Position numbers and translations under genes: made by a program
Part shown: positions 23,201 to 33,438 of the stretch, piece after piece
Numbering within the stretch: the first letter of the stretch is position 1
How the letters are laid out: each line of letters begins with the position of its first letter
The notes under the pieces: model-generated
What the model was told of the DNA's origin: nothing
The model's database searches: none
What the model saw: only the letters and a program-made list of their open reading frames with translations
Origin: Spongospora subterranea
Lineage: Eukaryota; Endomyxa; Phytomyxea; Plasmodiophorida; Plasmodiophoridae
DNA: 33,656 bases
Direction: 5' to 3'
Assembly: GCA_900404475.1 (NCBI GenBank)
Contig: OUQQ01000165.1
Location: 1-33,656 of the forward strand

Positions 23201-24035
23201 AATGAACTGGTAGATCAGGCTCCAGAACAGAGCCGCCGCCGGCGATGACGGGTCCGGTGCGGTTCGAGAGTAGATGGGTGAGAGGTCGGGGTGGTCGCGG
23301 AAGAGCTGGGCGCGGGCGCGACCGGGAAGGCGGACCCAGAGCGGTAGGGATGCGAACGACAGCGCCACCGACCGGACCAACGCGTTCTCCAACGATTGGT
23401 AGGCTGTGATCAGGAACAGGATGAACGACGCCTGTTCGTGCGGCGATAGCGATTGCGTGTGGATCAGGAAACATTCGGACAGGAGGCGTTTGAAATCGCC
23501 CGGGCGCGACTCGAAACAACCTGAAACACAAACACGCACACGGGAGCGTGAATACACGCGCGAAAACCGACGAGAGCAAGGCGATGGATTACCCCAGGTC
23601 GGAATGTTCAGGCGGATCTTCTCGTTGATCAGGGCGATCACCGACAGCACGAACGGTTTCGTCGGTTTCATTTCGGCGTGAAAGTGTTTCCATAGATAGC
23701 TACACAAACAAGATGAGAACGGCGATTCCGCGGTGGCGACAAAAACCACAAACAGAAAAAACAAAAAAATGAAACGGGGATTTTCGCGAAGGCGAAAAAA
23801 CCAAAAAAAACAACACAATCTACTTTTCCAGATAGGAGCTCATCTCCAATATACTGAGTCCCAGATTGTCCTCGGAATTGTGGATGAAATCGACATAAAC
23901 CCGGTCGACCAGGCGGTCGTCGAATTTCGTTGTCGTCGCCGTCGTCGTGTCCGGTCCATCGCGGGCCCAGTTGTCGTTGGCGACGGCCGTCAGCGGATGG
24001 GTGCGCAGATCCGACACCGAGATCGGCGTCGCCAT
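17288..24035 (-). CDS. AQR: Aquarius-like intron-binding spliceosomal helicase (23 exons) with SAP-like insertion
   Basis: SF1 RNA helicase of the intron-binding complex, which joins the spliceosome at introns. Exons, 5' to 3': 24035-23824, 23699-23593, 23520-23050, 22979-22805, 22746-22416, 22369-22283, 22164-21999, 21890-21802, 21745-21659, 21590-21384, 21004-20858, 20778-20515, 20429-20193, 20028-19809, 19679-19436, 19272-19106, 18967-18868, 18802-18711, 18648-18488, 18375-18158, 17961-17819, 17764-17645, 17511-17288. All phases fit; about 1422 residues, near the animal protein. Landmarks: [64 protein letters not shown], Walker [10 protein letters not shown] (near 877-884), MEEAGQ (animals EEAAQ), [52 protein letters not shown]-like motif ([20 protein letters not shown]) lies near residues 790-820 just before the helicase core. 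The exon 3 end is uncertain by two codons. Confidence 0.94.
21005..21383 (-). repeat. AQR intron 10 with repeated splice-donor-like units
   Basis: At 379 nt this is the longest AQR intron. On the minus strand the exon end AAC-ACCATCCGC before the GT donor recurs as AACTCCATCCGC|GTTTTG (21325-21314), AACACCATCCGC|GTTTCG (21285-21274) and AACTCCATCCGC|TTTTCG (21169-21158). A second word, CTCGTTTTGGATCAAAA, occurs twice. The intron looks like an old tandem duplication of about 40 and 156 nt blocks that started at the exon boundary. Confidence 0.75.
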
Positions 24036-25130
24036 TTCCTCTTCCCTTGCCCGATTTCGAATGTGCGCGACCCGCAATTGCACTGGTCTGTAGCGCCATA
24101 TTGCCGTGTCGCCCAAGTTCCGCTGCTGTTGTTGTGGTTTCGTTTCCCGCGTCCCCACGATGTTTGGCGTGTCGCCCCAGGACAGCGGGGTCACGGTTGT
24201 TCATGGCGTCGAACCGTAGCGAACTGGCGAGCGATAACGACCCGGTGTGAAGAACATTGAACAGAATGGCATCTCTTCAATAAAAGAGAATGCGTTATGT
24301 TTATTGTTCATTGGTCGCCGTGCTGTTTTCCCTTATGCCAATCTGTCGACACGATCTCGTGACGATCGTTCGTGGCGCGAATGTTACATCAGCGAATTCG
24401 TTGAAATGACTGAACGGACAGGTGTGTAGTCGTTGGTCCCGTTCCAAAGGTACGATCAAGCACGTTGTCCGTAAAGCTCACGACGGGCGTTCAAGTAACG
24501 ATCCGTCTGACGTCGCCCAAGGATTCACTATGGTGGATCATAGGCCCCGCCACGCTGAGCGACGACAGCGACCCGGATCATATCCTCGACCTTCCTGTAC
24601 CAGATAGAGCTTGCGTGGGTAAAATAGGGACTCCCTCGCATTCCACAGATTTCCGTATGGGTATGGTCTGGCGCCATCTTGGCATGGCGCCAGTTGAACT
24701 GCCGTTGACCCACGTTGAACATTGCGGACGGACTCCCCCCCCTTCTTACGTGTCATGATCATTGGCGGTGTAACGTCATCACCCAGTCTCGGGATAATCC
24801 GCCTTCAGAGTGTTACACAGTGTTGGGTGATTCATCATGAACCGTCACAGGGTCGTGAAGGGAAACGGGGCGCCTCCCTCTCTCTCCCTGTCAGTATAGT
24901 CGTCCTCTCTGTTGACGATCCCTCCACAGTTCAACACACGACACACTCTCTCTCTGTGTTGTGTTTCATTAATAGGAATAATCGAACTCACTTCGCTATT
25001 GTTGTTGATCGGTCTCGATCTGGTGGATTCCCCCGCTGGAAGGATCGGGGCGGTCGGCTGGACGAGAGGATACCCGCCCTCAGTGGTCTTCCGGATACCG
25101 TGCGGTCCCGCGTGACATTCCTACGGTATC
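24036..25130. other. Divergent intergenic between AQR and the membrane-protein gene
   Basis: Holds the upstream regions of two divergent genes. CT-rich runs occur at about 24870-24960. Several open frames are present but none has a domain or a consistent exon chain. I see no RNA gene. Confidence 0.4.
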
Positions 25131-26527
25131 ATGCTGTCGGAACCGCTGGCGTCGGGCTCCTGGCCTCAGCCGTTGCTGGGAATCGGCGTCCAGAGATCTG
25201 GCCTAACCCACCTTGGACCTAGAACGCGTATATCTCGTTCCAGTAAGATATTTCTCACTGCCGTTATAGCCCATTCATTCCTGGTAATCTGCGATTGGGC
25301 TCTAGGGAAAATTTATTTATTTAATCACGAACCGATTTCATAGGTAGCGACAACACGGCTCCTAACAGATATTGTCTGGAAACTTCCCGCTGTTGCGAGC
25401 CATGGCTTATTGGATTCTGGCCAAAATTACTGGTTTTTCATTTGCTTTATTATTAGCGCTGTGTATAACGTCATTTTTGCATTTGACGCCGTTTTCAACG
25501 AGTCACGACCTGCTCTTTTCGCCTGTATCGGATCATCGCTACTCCTAGCGATGCGTTCGATTATTGAATTTTCCTATAAGGAATCGGCATGCTCCGAGGC
25601 CTCTATAAACTGGATTTGCATTCCAGGTATGAACAATCCATGGTGCAGCCTCATTGCAGGTTTTTTCAAGTGCTATATCTAGGGTTAATAGAGGTTGTTT
25701 GTTATCAACTGTTTTTAATTGGGCTTGGGCTTGGTAGCGTGATTACCCAGATGGGATTCCGGTATCTGTTTCGCACTGATTTTCAAATCGAAAAGTGCAC
25801 CTAATGTTTTGCCTTATTTAGGTTTTATCGCATTGTTGGCGCAGACCTGTCTCTCCGCGAGATTTACGAGCGCTATGTCCAATTTGTAACCATTTACCGT
25901 TTAAATCAGGTACATTGTCGACGTTGTTGTTTGTTTGTCAATTATTCCGACACATTCTTGTTCAGCAACTGACGCTAATTGCATTTGTAACGGCGTTCTT
26001 CTTCACTAAGGGACCATTTCTTACAAGCGCGGGGATTTTGTTCTTCTTGGCGGATATAGCGTTTCAGTTTGTCTCGGTTGCAGCTGTCCATATTGAGGAT
26101 TCGCGGACGACTCATATGACAATAATGCTCTCCTGTTTCACTCCTCTCTATTTGACTGTACTCTTATTTACTTTAGCGGGTACGCTAGTTGGCCGTTGTT
26201 TGCATCCCCAAAAAAACTGAAGTTATATCAGGCCAACCGTTCTTTTTTGATGGGCTTATGCTGTTCAAAGTATTTGTCATCATATTCCTGGCTATTCTCA
26301 GTCGCCTAGCTGCTGTTGTGTGTATTCACCGCCTTCGTTCAAGTTATGGCCAGGGATTCACAACTCAGATTCTTCCTAAGCTCAATCGATCTGCACTTGC
26401 TTTACCATGTTGTCGTTGGATCCCGTTTGCTCGTAGACCTATTTTGGGTTCGTCGCTGAGCGATACCCCTGAATACCGAGTTCAATCTGAACCCCCACAT
26501 CAACAATCGTCAGCTGCTGATTTATGA
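25131..26527 (+). CDS. Unrecognised multi-pass membrane protein (6 exons)
   Basis: Not recognised. Exons 25131-25283, 25344-25626, 25683-25761, 25822-25909, 25966-26179 and 26232-26527 join with consistent phases through introns of 52-60 nt. The protein is about 370 residues. About eight hydrophobic segments are visible, including IFLTAVIAHSFLVATT, YWFFICFIISAVYNVIFAF, ACIGSSLLLAMRSIIEF, VVCYQLFLIGLGLGSVIT, LTLIAFVTAFFFTK, GILFFLADIAFQFVSVAAV, CFTPLYLTVLLFTLAG and FKVFVIIFLAILSRLAAVV. Between TM4 and TM5 is a charged loop, ADLSLREIYERYVQF. The C-terminal 70 residues are polar, probably cytoplasmic. There is no cleavable signal peptide and the start is tentative. Base composition is more AT-rich than in neighbouring genes. 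It could be a receptor-like or transporter-like protein; I have no basis to choose. Confidence 0.65.
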
Positions 26528-26597
26528 AGCACTTACATATCTTTCCCCCAAATCCTAGACAGCTATTACTCTATACAGAACCGACACCTATTTGCGA

Positions 26598-26603
26598 TTT
26601 ATT
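26598..26603 (-). other. Polyadenylation-type hexamer overlapping the FHA-gene stop
   Basis: On the minus strand AATAAA overlaps the TAA stop at 26601-26599. Only 71 bp separate this stop from that of the convergent membrane-protein gene. Confidence 0.3.
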
Positions 26604-28539
26604 CATTCTTCTTCACAATCGTCATTGTTTGTTTTGATATTCGGATTGTGATGCGTTTGCGTGGTTCGTATTCGCCATCTGATCGTCGACGTTTCCCTTC
26701 CCGTACGCTCTCTGGAAGATCGATGAAATCTTCGGGGCGCGTCTCGAACGGTCCGATTGTCTTGTTCGGGGATCGCGCTGAGTATAATTTAATTAACTGC
26801 CTGGCCCTGTTGAACAGTGGCTCCGATCTGGCTGGATCCGCTTGTATCTCCACGGGCGAGGGCCAGTCGAAATCGGGGTCTGAGAACATCTCCTGCCATT
26901 GGCCAATCCCATGGCGCGCGATCCCTTTCAGCAGGTCCACGTCGTGTGTGATCTGCCACCATGACGGCAGGCTGGTGGTGGCAGGCGGGGGGCATTCCGA
27001 CAACACCAGCTGCGACAGATCGCTGTGAGACAGAACTCGTGTCCGCAATTCGTGCATCAGCGCGATTCGTTTCCTGAACTTCTTGGCCACGACTCGTGTC
27101 ATGACCCCGTTGTCCGCATCATTGGCGTCGTGCACGTCGTTCCCAGAACCCAGCAGGCCGGGCGCCATCTTGGCCGATTCATCGCAGAACGCCTGGAATA
27201 TTTTCTGCACGAGGCCCAATCAGAACGACGCCGAAATCAGGGAAATCGCAAACCTACCGCTAGAGAGCTGTTTTGCTTGTAGCGAAGCCCATCCCTTCTT
27301 CGTATCGCCGACCAGTCGATTTTCCCATCGGGTTGGCGCCCAATGCCATGGATCATCAACGCCCGCATGAAATCCACTCGTTGCCTTTTCGTGAACAGCT
27401 GAGACCGCTCTTCGTCCGTGGGTTTGATGGCGCCCAGCGACGGTTTCGCCTTGACCGCGACGCCGTTGCCGGCGGGGGAGACGTCCAGCGTGTCACTCAG
27501 CAGTCGATCCAGACGCGCCGTCAACGCTTGCGCCGACGGCCAGCACACGTCCCGGTCGATGGCGAACGTCAGCGTCAGGTCTGTGTGAATGGCGTCGAAT
27601 TGCGTATAGCCATGGCGATAAGCGCCCATTAACAGTGCACGATCGTCGACCGTGGTCCACGATGGTGTTGGCAGCGTGGCCGAAGCCATGGCGTTCACGT
27701 CGCTGACCAGGTCGTTCCCGAACTGTTCGTGCAGGTCAATCGTCTCCAGCAGCAGGTGCAGCGAACGAAGGCGCCGGGCCCACAGCGGTGCCGACTTCCT
27801 CAGCTGCCGCCAGCTGCAGATCACCTCCGGTGTCTGAACGACCTCGTCCGCGTCCAGAACCGAATCCAGATAGCATCGCAACGATCCCGCGCAATGCTCG
27901 CGAAGACTGGCCATGAACGCGATCGAGAACTGTTCGATCTCGTATGGGATTCGTTTGTGCAGCTCGGCGTGCACCTTCACGTCCAGCGGGCGGAAATTGC
28001 CGAAATCGAGAACGGCGCGGCAGAAACGATCGCGTTCGGCGATAGACCAGGGGGCTCGGCCCAAGTCGCGCCCGGTCATCTTCTCGTTCGGGCGATAGAG
28101 CGACATATCATAGGGCCCACGATCGGTGCTGGCCGCCGCCAACAGGAACACGAAATCGTGCTGGCACCGGTTCGAGCACGGGACCTGGATGACGTCGCCC
28201 GAGTCCAACGGTATCGGCGCCGCCCCGACCGCATAGAGCAGGTCGTTCACGATCAGACCCCCTTTCCCCACTGGTACGAGCTCGAACCTTCGGATCGACC
28301 AATTGAAATGGATCATGGCGTGAAGCCGCCCGATATCTGCACATTCTCCAATATGTAAATCTAAATGGCCATTATCAGTATTTTAATGATAAGTGTGACT
28401 GTGTTGGCGCCATACCCACGCCACGTTTGTCGCCTTTCCCCAGGCTAACGGTCAGCTTGCGGATGAAGAAGGCGCCCTGGGCCGACCTGAGGACGGCGAA
28501 GGCGGGCGCTGGGCTGGCCGGCATCGCCGCCAATAACAT
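26599..28539 (-). CDS. FHA-domain protein with two CHD6-9-like SANT/SLIDE modules
   Basis: Exons 28539-28416, 28360-27258 and 27204-26599; the product is about 610 residues (605 from the second ATG at 28524). Residues about 5-118 form an FHA fold, a phosphothreonine-binding module. The splice creates GVDLHIGECADIGRLHAMIH, the FHA core G-R-L-H-A, followed by FELVPVGKGGLIVND and DSGDVIQV. Residues about 143-310 resemble the SANT/SLIDE region after the helicase of CHD6-9 (APWSIAERDRFCRAVLDFGN ... SWTTVDDRALLMGAYRHG). Residues about 365-555 repeat this: KRQRVDFMRALMIHGIGR, LRTRVLSHSDLSQLVL, LPSWWQITHDVDLLKGIARH. No chromodomain or SNF2 ATPase is present, and the gene starts and ends cleanly. I infer a nuclear, chromatin-associated protein that may bind a phosphorylated partner. 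The CHD relation rests on motif resemblance only. Confidence 0.78.
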
Positions 28540-28796
28540 GTACCAAGGGAGGAACGGCCCAAACGACCAATGACGGCCGATCAAATCGGAGGATCCCCAA
28601 ATGGACTAACGGGGGGATCACGACGGGTGTACGATCAAACTATATTGATGGACGAGCGAGCGGGAGTCCGCGAGGCGCCCAATCATTCCTCACGGAGAGG
28701 GAGAGCGGGCGATTCCCGCCCGAGATATTCCCTTGGCCATTCGCGGATGCGCACACGCCACCCGCGGCTTGGTTGGTGACCATTTAGCGTTACGCG
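28540..28796. promoter_or_regulatory. Bidirectional promoter region (FHA gene / PH gene)
   Basis: 257 bp separate two divergent starts (28539 minus, 28797 plus). No TATA-like element stands out. Confidence 0.45.
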
Positions 28797-29602
28797 ATGG
28801 CGAATCGGGTCCCGGGCCAGCCGTATTGCCCGACGTGCAAATCGCTGCTGAAGGTGGCGCTGGCCGCCGACGCCCACGCCACCAGCGGCTGGCTGTGGCG
28901 CAAGAAATCGCCATTGCACCCGAAGACGCGGCGCTGGTTCGTGGTGGTCGATGGGCATTTGCTGTACTATCGGGACCCGGCCGAGCTGGGGCGAACGCTG
29001 CCCAAGGGCGTCCTGCATTTGCATGAGGGGTCGGCCGTGGATGGGGCCTCCTCGGGCGACCTGCTCGTGTTCTTCGTCTCTGGGTCTAACAAGGAACTGC
29101 GATTAGAGGCACAAAGCGAATCCGATAAACGCCACTGGATCTCCAGGATTTCGGGGGCGGCGACGGCCACGTCGTCGTCGCCGCATCGTGGCCCGACGAT
29201 GTTGTGCCCCGAATGCAAGGCGTATATCGACATGGATTCGTTCACCCTGGCGACCCATGTCGGTTGGTTGACCAAACGTGTAACTGGGAAACCGTCCCTG
29301 GACGTGTCGTGTGTGTGTTGATCGGTTGTCGGTGGGTGGTTCTGTTGGTTCAGGGCGGGGATATCAAGACGTGGAAGAGGCGGTGGGTGGCGCTGGCCGG
29401 CTCCCACCTCTGCTACTACCACGACCCGCACGACGTCGCCCAGCTCAAACCGATCAAGATGCTGCACGTGGCGAAACCCGGGCGCAGCATGGAATGGGGC
29501 AAGGAGTTCATGCTCACGGTCGTCAGCGACGAGCGAACCTTTTATTTCGTCGCCGATAACGAGGAGGATTATCAGGGATGGACTAAAGTACTCAAAATCT
29601 AA
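28797..29602 (+). CDS. Protein with two CxxC-PH units (2 exons)
   Basis: Exons 28797-29279 and 29354-29602; phase 0 intron of 74 nt; about 243 residues. Two pleckstrin-homology domains, which usually bind phosphoinositides or partner proteins at membranes. PH1, about 29-120: SGWLWRKKSPLHPKTRRWFV ... SDKRHWISRI. PH2, about 155-243: VGWLTKRGGDIKTWKRRWVA (joined across the intron), then EEDYQGWTKVLKI. Each PH is preceded by a Cys pair in a similar setting, YCPTCKSLL (Cys 11, 14) and LCPECKAYI (Cys 137, 140), so the protein looks like a duplicated CxxC-PH unit. The two pairs could together bind one zinc ion (inference). There is no membrane segment. The stop follows directly after the final PH helix. 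Confidence 0.88.
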
Positions 29603-29645
29603 ACTTTTTTTGTTGAATATCGGAAACTCCTATGCGTCCAACAGT

Positions 29646-30017
29646 TTAGTGATGTGCCCAGCTGCTTTTTTTAATGAAGAAAACACGGGGCAATGGCAAT
29701 CTGCCAATGTATTCCCGCAGATAAATATTCGGCGGTGCTTTGCGACGACCAGAAAGCGACAACCAATTTTCTATGGAGCCCAGATAGACTCCAAACAACA
29801 TCAACACAATATCGCTATTGATTTCATCCCGAGTTGGACTAGTTACGAAAGCAGACAACACACCCGGCAACAGAAAACCCAACGAGGTCATCCACCCCCC
29901 AGAAGCAACATCTTTTCTGAACGCCGTTGTCAAACGCGATTCGTAAGCTGGGTCCAACGTCCTCCCAGGAGAAATGGAGAAAATCGCCCGAGAGAAGTTG
30001 GTCAATTTCTTGTAACA
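29646..30017 (-). CDS. Possible small membrane-protein exon or gene
   Basis: An open frame of about 120 codons antisense to both neighbours, in the gap between the PH and pyrophosphatase genes. It reads like protein, with WMTSLGFLLPGVLSAFV followed by INSDIVLMLFGVYLGSIENW, two likely membrane segments, and a basic tail. It has no ATG at its beginning; the frame opens after a TATAG that could be a splice acceptor at about 30018. A linked first exon is not clear, and a 64 nt GTAACG...TAG candidate intron gives a different frame. A longer open frame runs on the plus strand over the same bases. Treat as tentative. Confidence 0.3.
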   Translation of the reverse strand, partial: CYKKLTNFSRAIFSISPGRTLDPAYESRLTTAFRKDVASGGWMTSLGFLLPGVLSAFVTSPTRDEINSDIVLMLFGVYLGSIENWLSLSGRRKAPPNIYLREYIGRLPLPRVFFIKKSSWAHH

Positions 30018-30203
30018 CTATACATGTCAAGAGGCTGCTCCTGTGGCAATCGTAACTTGGAGTCATCGGTCCAAACGTTACCAGATGACAAGGGGGCCGC
30101 TGCCCCAGTCACAATATTGGCACAAGATCTGCCAGACCGATCGATCACTGCCAGAGCACGCGCGTTCAGGGGATTTTTTCTTAGGGGATTGATACTCCCG
30201 ACG

Positions 30204-31798
30204 ATGGCCAACAACTCGGGCGGGCTGAGCAACGCGGCGCTGGCGCTGGCCTGCTGCGGTACGGCGGCGCTGGCGACGGCCACGACATTGTTAGTTGTTG
30301 GCGGGACGGGGAGACGGGCGCAGCTGGGTCAGATTGCGCCAGCGTCGTGTGTTACTGGGATAGCGTTGTTGATATTTCGGTGTTAGACGATGTGGCGCAA
30401 ATACGGAAAGAGTGTGGGCATTTACGCGACGCTAATGAGCGTCTGCAGAAAATGGCGACTCAGGATGGTCAATCCCAACCCGATAACAGATTGACAGTTG
30501 CCGAACGGGAGACGCTCAAGGCGGTATTTTCGGTTAGATTGAATGTGGTTTTACCCGATATGGTTGAATGTTTAATCTTTTTTTAGTGTTTTGATACAAC
30601 GGGATCGGGCGCTCTGACCGTTCAGGATATATCACTTGTCCATACGAAACTGGGGGAGCCATTGACTGACGAAGAAGCGGCTCAGGCAATGGCTATTCTA
30701 GACCCAAACGGAACCGGAACTGTAACATTCAAACAATTTCGGTAAACTGGTTTGAGAGCAGCACGATCATCAACGCTAACTGGAAATGCTCGACTCAGTG
30801 AATGGTGGGAAAACTCCCATAAAGATTTCGACGATGCTGACAAATATCGGCAACGGTTTAAATTGCTTAGAGCGAAACTGGAAGATGCAAGCGGGTTTGA
30901 TCTGACGAAATTACAGACGCAGCAAGTCGGGCAACCAGGCTCCAGGCGGTTTCGAGTCAAATTCTATTACAAACAAAAGAATGATAATTTGAAGCAAATT
31001 TCCCCATGGCACGATATTCCACTGTACAATCTGGGCGTTGGACACCATGCGAAAATCTTCAATGTTTGTCGAATTCATGTCGTAGAATACTTCAGCAACT
31101 GACCCGGTTGTAGTTTATTTGTGAAATTCCAAAGTGGACCAGAGCCAAGTTCGAGATCGCCACCGGAGAAATTTTTAACCCAATCAAACAGGACGTAAAG
31201 AACGGGCAACTGCGCTTTTACAAGTATGGAGATATGATGTTTAATTATGGTGCATTCCCGCAAACCTGGGAGGATCCTAAATTCCTCCACCCCGATACAA
31301 ATTTGCCAGGCGACAATGACCCCATAGACGTTTTAGAGATTGGGACTCGGCAGATGCGCGTTGGCGAAGTCGCCGCTGTTAAAGTTCTCGGCATCCTGGC
31401 GCTGATCGACGATAATGAGACTGACTGGAAAGTAATGGCCATCCAGGTAAGGAATTATTTTTTGGAAATATCATAGCCATGGTTAGACTGACACGTTGAA
31501 AACGATAAATTAGATCAACGATCCGCTAGCTCATGAACTCAACGATATCGATGACGTTGAGGATAAAATGCCAGGCGCAATCAACGCGATTCGCGAATAT
31601 TTACGCGTCTACAAAACCCATGAGGGCAAACCCGAGAATACGTTTGCTCTGGATGAAGAATTCATGACAAAGGTATGCTAACCTGCTGAAGTTATGCACG
31701 ATGACCCACCAATCTGATAGGATTTCGCTGTCACCGTCATCGAACACACACACAAGTCATGGGTTGCTTTGAGGTCGGACAACAAGGATACCGTTTAA
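30204..31798 (+). CDS. EF-hand-fused soluble inorganic pyrophosphatase (VSP-like, 7 exons)
   Basis: Family I pyrophosphatase hydrolysing PPi to phosphate, with an N-terminal EF-hand domain as in the acidocalcisomal VSP enzymes of trypanosomatids. Exons: 30204-30327 (or -30348), 30387-30532, 30587-30741, 30799-31063, 31114-31446, 31514-31672, 31721-31798; about 419-426 residues. The N-terminus has a hydrophobic segment (LALACCGTAALATATTLLVV), a possible membrane or organelle signal. EF-hand 1 is LKAVFSCFDTTGSGALTVQD, restored by splicing, with loop ligands D, T, S and a terminal Asp. EF-hand 2 (ILDPNGTGTVTFKQF-REWW) is degenerate. The catalytic domain shows ISPWHDIPLY, ICEIPKWTRAKFEIATGE, NPIKQDVKNG, MMFNYGAFPQTWEDP, signature GDNDPIDVLEIG, ETDWKV and GKPENTF. 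Acidocalcisome location and calcium control are inferred from the family. Confidence 0.9.
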
Positions 31799-31814
31799 GT
31801 TATTATTTTCTAAA

Positions 31815-31820
31815 AATAAA
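31815..31820 (+). other. Probable polyadenylation signal of the pyrophosphatase
   Basis: AATAAA begins 17 nt after the stop. The convergent RBM42-like gene stops at 31997, so the two share a 198 bp intergenic tail region. Confidence 0.55.
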
Positions 31821-31996
31821 ACCATTTAAAATTCATATTCGGCAACATGAAAGAGGATTTGACATGTCGCATTGTGTGGAATGTGAGAAGACGTTTTTGG
31901 GGTCGCCACACTGAATATCTTCAGTGCATTTTGGAAACGATTGCATTGATTCCAAATATATATTAAAAGACCAGAGCAACAATAGGGTGTGTTTTT

Positions 31997-32833
31997 TCAA
32001 CTGGTTGCGTTCCTTTCTTTCCAGGTCGATTTCCTTAGTTTGATTGGCCGATTGCCGACGTACTTTCCTAAACGAAAAATTGAAAACAAGTAACGGAGAT
32101 AAAAAACAGCCACACACCATTGACTTCTTTGAACGCCGCCATGAAATCATTTACATCCAAGAAACTTACAAATCCGTAGCCCTTGGTCTTTTGGGTTTTC
32201 TTTTGCCTTAAGACTTTGGCTTTGGCAAAAGAGGGATACTTGGTGAACACGCTGGCTAGCAGTTCATCATTTACTTCATTGCCAAGATCACCGCAGAACA
32301 ATCGATAGTCATCTGACAGTAAAAACAGTAAGTCATTTGTCGTAATTCTTCCATAAAAACATTATACTTTCAGGCCAATCAACTAGGGTTTGATCTTCCC
32401 AAACTTTACCAGCTGCCTTTCTAGTGATAGATCCAACACGTGGAGCCCTCCCGTACCCAGCCGCCTGCTGTTGTGCTTCAGTCCTGAATTGCATTGCTTT
32501 CGTCTGGGCTTCGTTGTATTTATTCTGCATATCATGCCCATATACCGTACTGTACGTATGCTGCATGGACGGTTCTAAAACCAAAAATTAGGACAAGTAA
32601 ACCAGACTGATACAACGAGCAATTCTACCTGATTGCTGGTGAGCATTTACATCGAGATCTGGCCGGTGAACAATAACGGGAGGGGCGCTAAATGACGCCA
32701 CAGAGAGCGCGGGAGCCGATGATAGCGTCGAATTTACTTTTTTCACCGGCGGGGGCCGTTTAGTCAGACCACTGAGCTCCGCCTCGAAGGCGGCCAGCGC
32801 CGACGAAAGATCCGCCGCTTTCGTGGCAGACAT
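31997..32833 (-). CDS. RBM42: RBM42-like RNA-binding protein (4 exons)
   Basis: Exons 32833-32629, 32574-32368, 32312-32118 and 32067-31997; introns of 50-55 nt; about 225 residues. The single C-terminal RRM (about 139-220) closely follows animal RBM42, a nuclear protein linked to splicing and hnRNP K. The match runs from the preceding AAGKVWEDQTLVDWPEND through LFCGDLGNEVNDELLASVF, KTKGYGFVSFLDVNDF (RNP1 KGYGFVSF) and the end GKYVGNRPIKLRKSTWKERN. The N-terminal half is short and polar compared with the long proline-rich region of animal RBM42. The frame stays open upstream of 32833 without another ATG, so that ATG is the best start. Confidence in the family is high because the homology extends beyond the RRM on both sides. 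Confidence 0.92.
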
Positions 32834-33438
32834 TGTTGTGGATGATGATGGAGGCCCATTGTTGCGACTTGCACGAGGTTGCGCGGGCGGCAAATTTTGT
32901 GCGGAGGCGCCGGTCAGAGCGCCGCGGCCTCTGCTATGACGCAGACCTGGAAAAATGCCGAAGCCGTGGAATAACTGCGCAGTCGAAACGCTCTCGCAAC
33001 TATGTACACTTTCTATAGTCTATACACATCTCACAAACCTTTTGCAATCATCCAAGGCTGTGATTCTTCTGGGCTTGGTCGTTTCGGTGCTGGTTTTGGG
33101 GGTGATTCAATGCTGATTCTTCTGGGCTGTTAAAACTCGTTCGCGTAGACACTGTTGCTATTGAATTTCTCTGATTGGTTCTTGCGTATTTGCCAATAGT
33201 TGTGACGTATTCTACGGCGGTGATTCTGGCTACTCTAGGGTGTGTACTAAGGTTGTTGCTATGGAAATCACTGAATGGAACTGTTGTTTCTTTGGTCCAT
33301 CGATTGTTTGGCTACTTTTGTTGATTATCTTATCTATTTGGCGTTTCTCATTACTTTTTCACGGAACTGTCAGGAACACAACCATACACGAGATTAGGAA
33401 TCCCTCGTCAGTTCCGGACTTATCTGTATTTCATACCG
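32834..33438. other. Upstream of the RBM42-like gene, no supported gene
   Basis: Contains the presumed RBM42 promoter. The phrase TGATTCTTCTGGGCT occurs twice (about 33061 and 33113). A short hydrophobic frame at about 33261-33449 runs into the terminal satellite and is not called. Confidence 0.4.

Noticed and set aside
29610..30386. 258-codon plus-strand frame reaching into the pyrophosphatase start
   Set aside because: It opens from a TTG, is rich in R/Q/S without structure, and the ATG at 30204 gives a compact N-terminus with a hydrophobic segment. An N-terminal extension cannot be excluded but is not supported.
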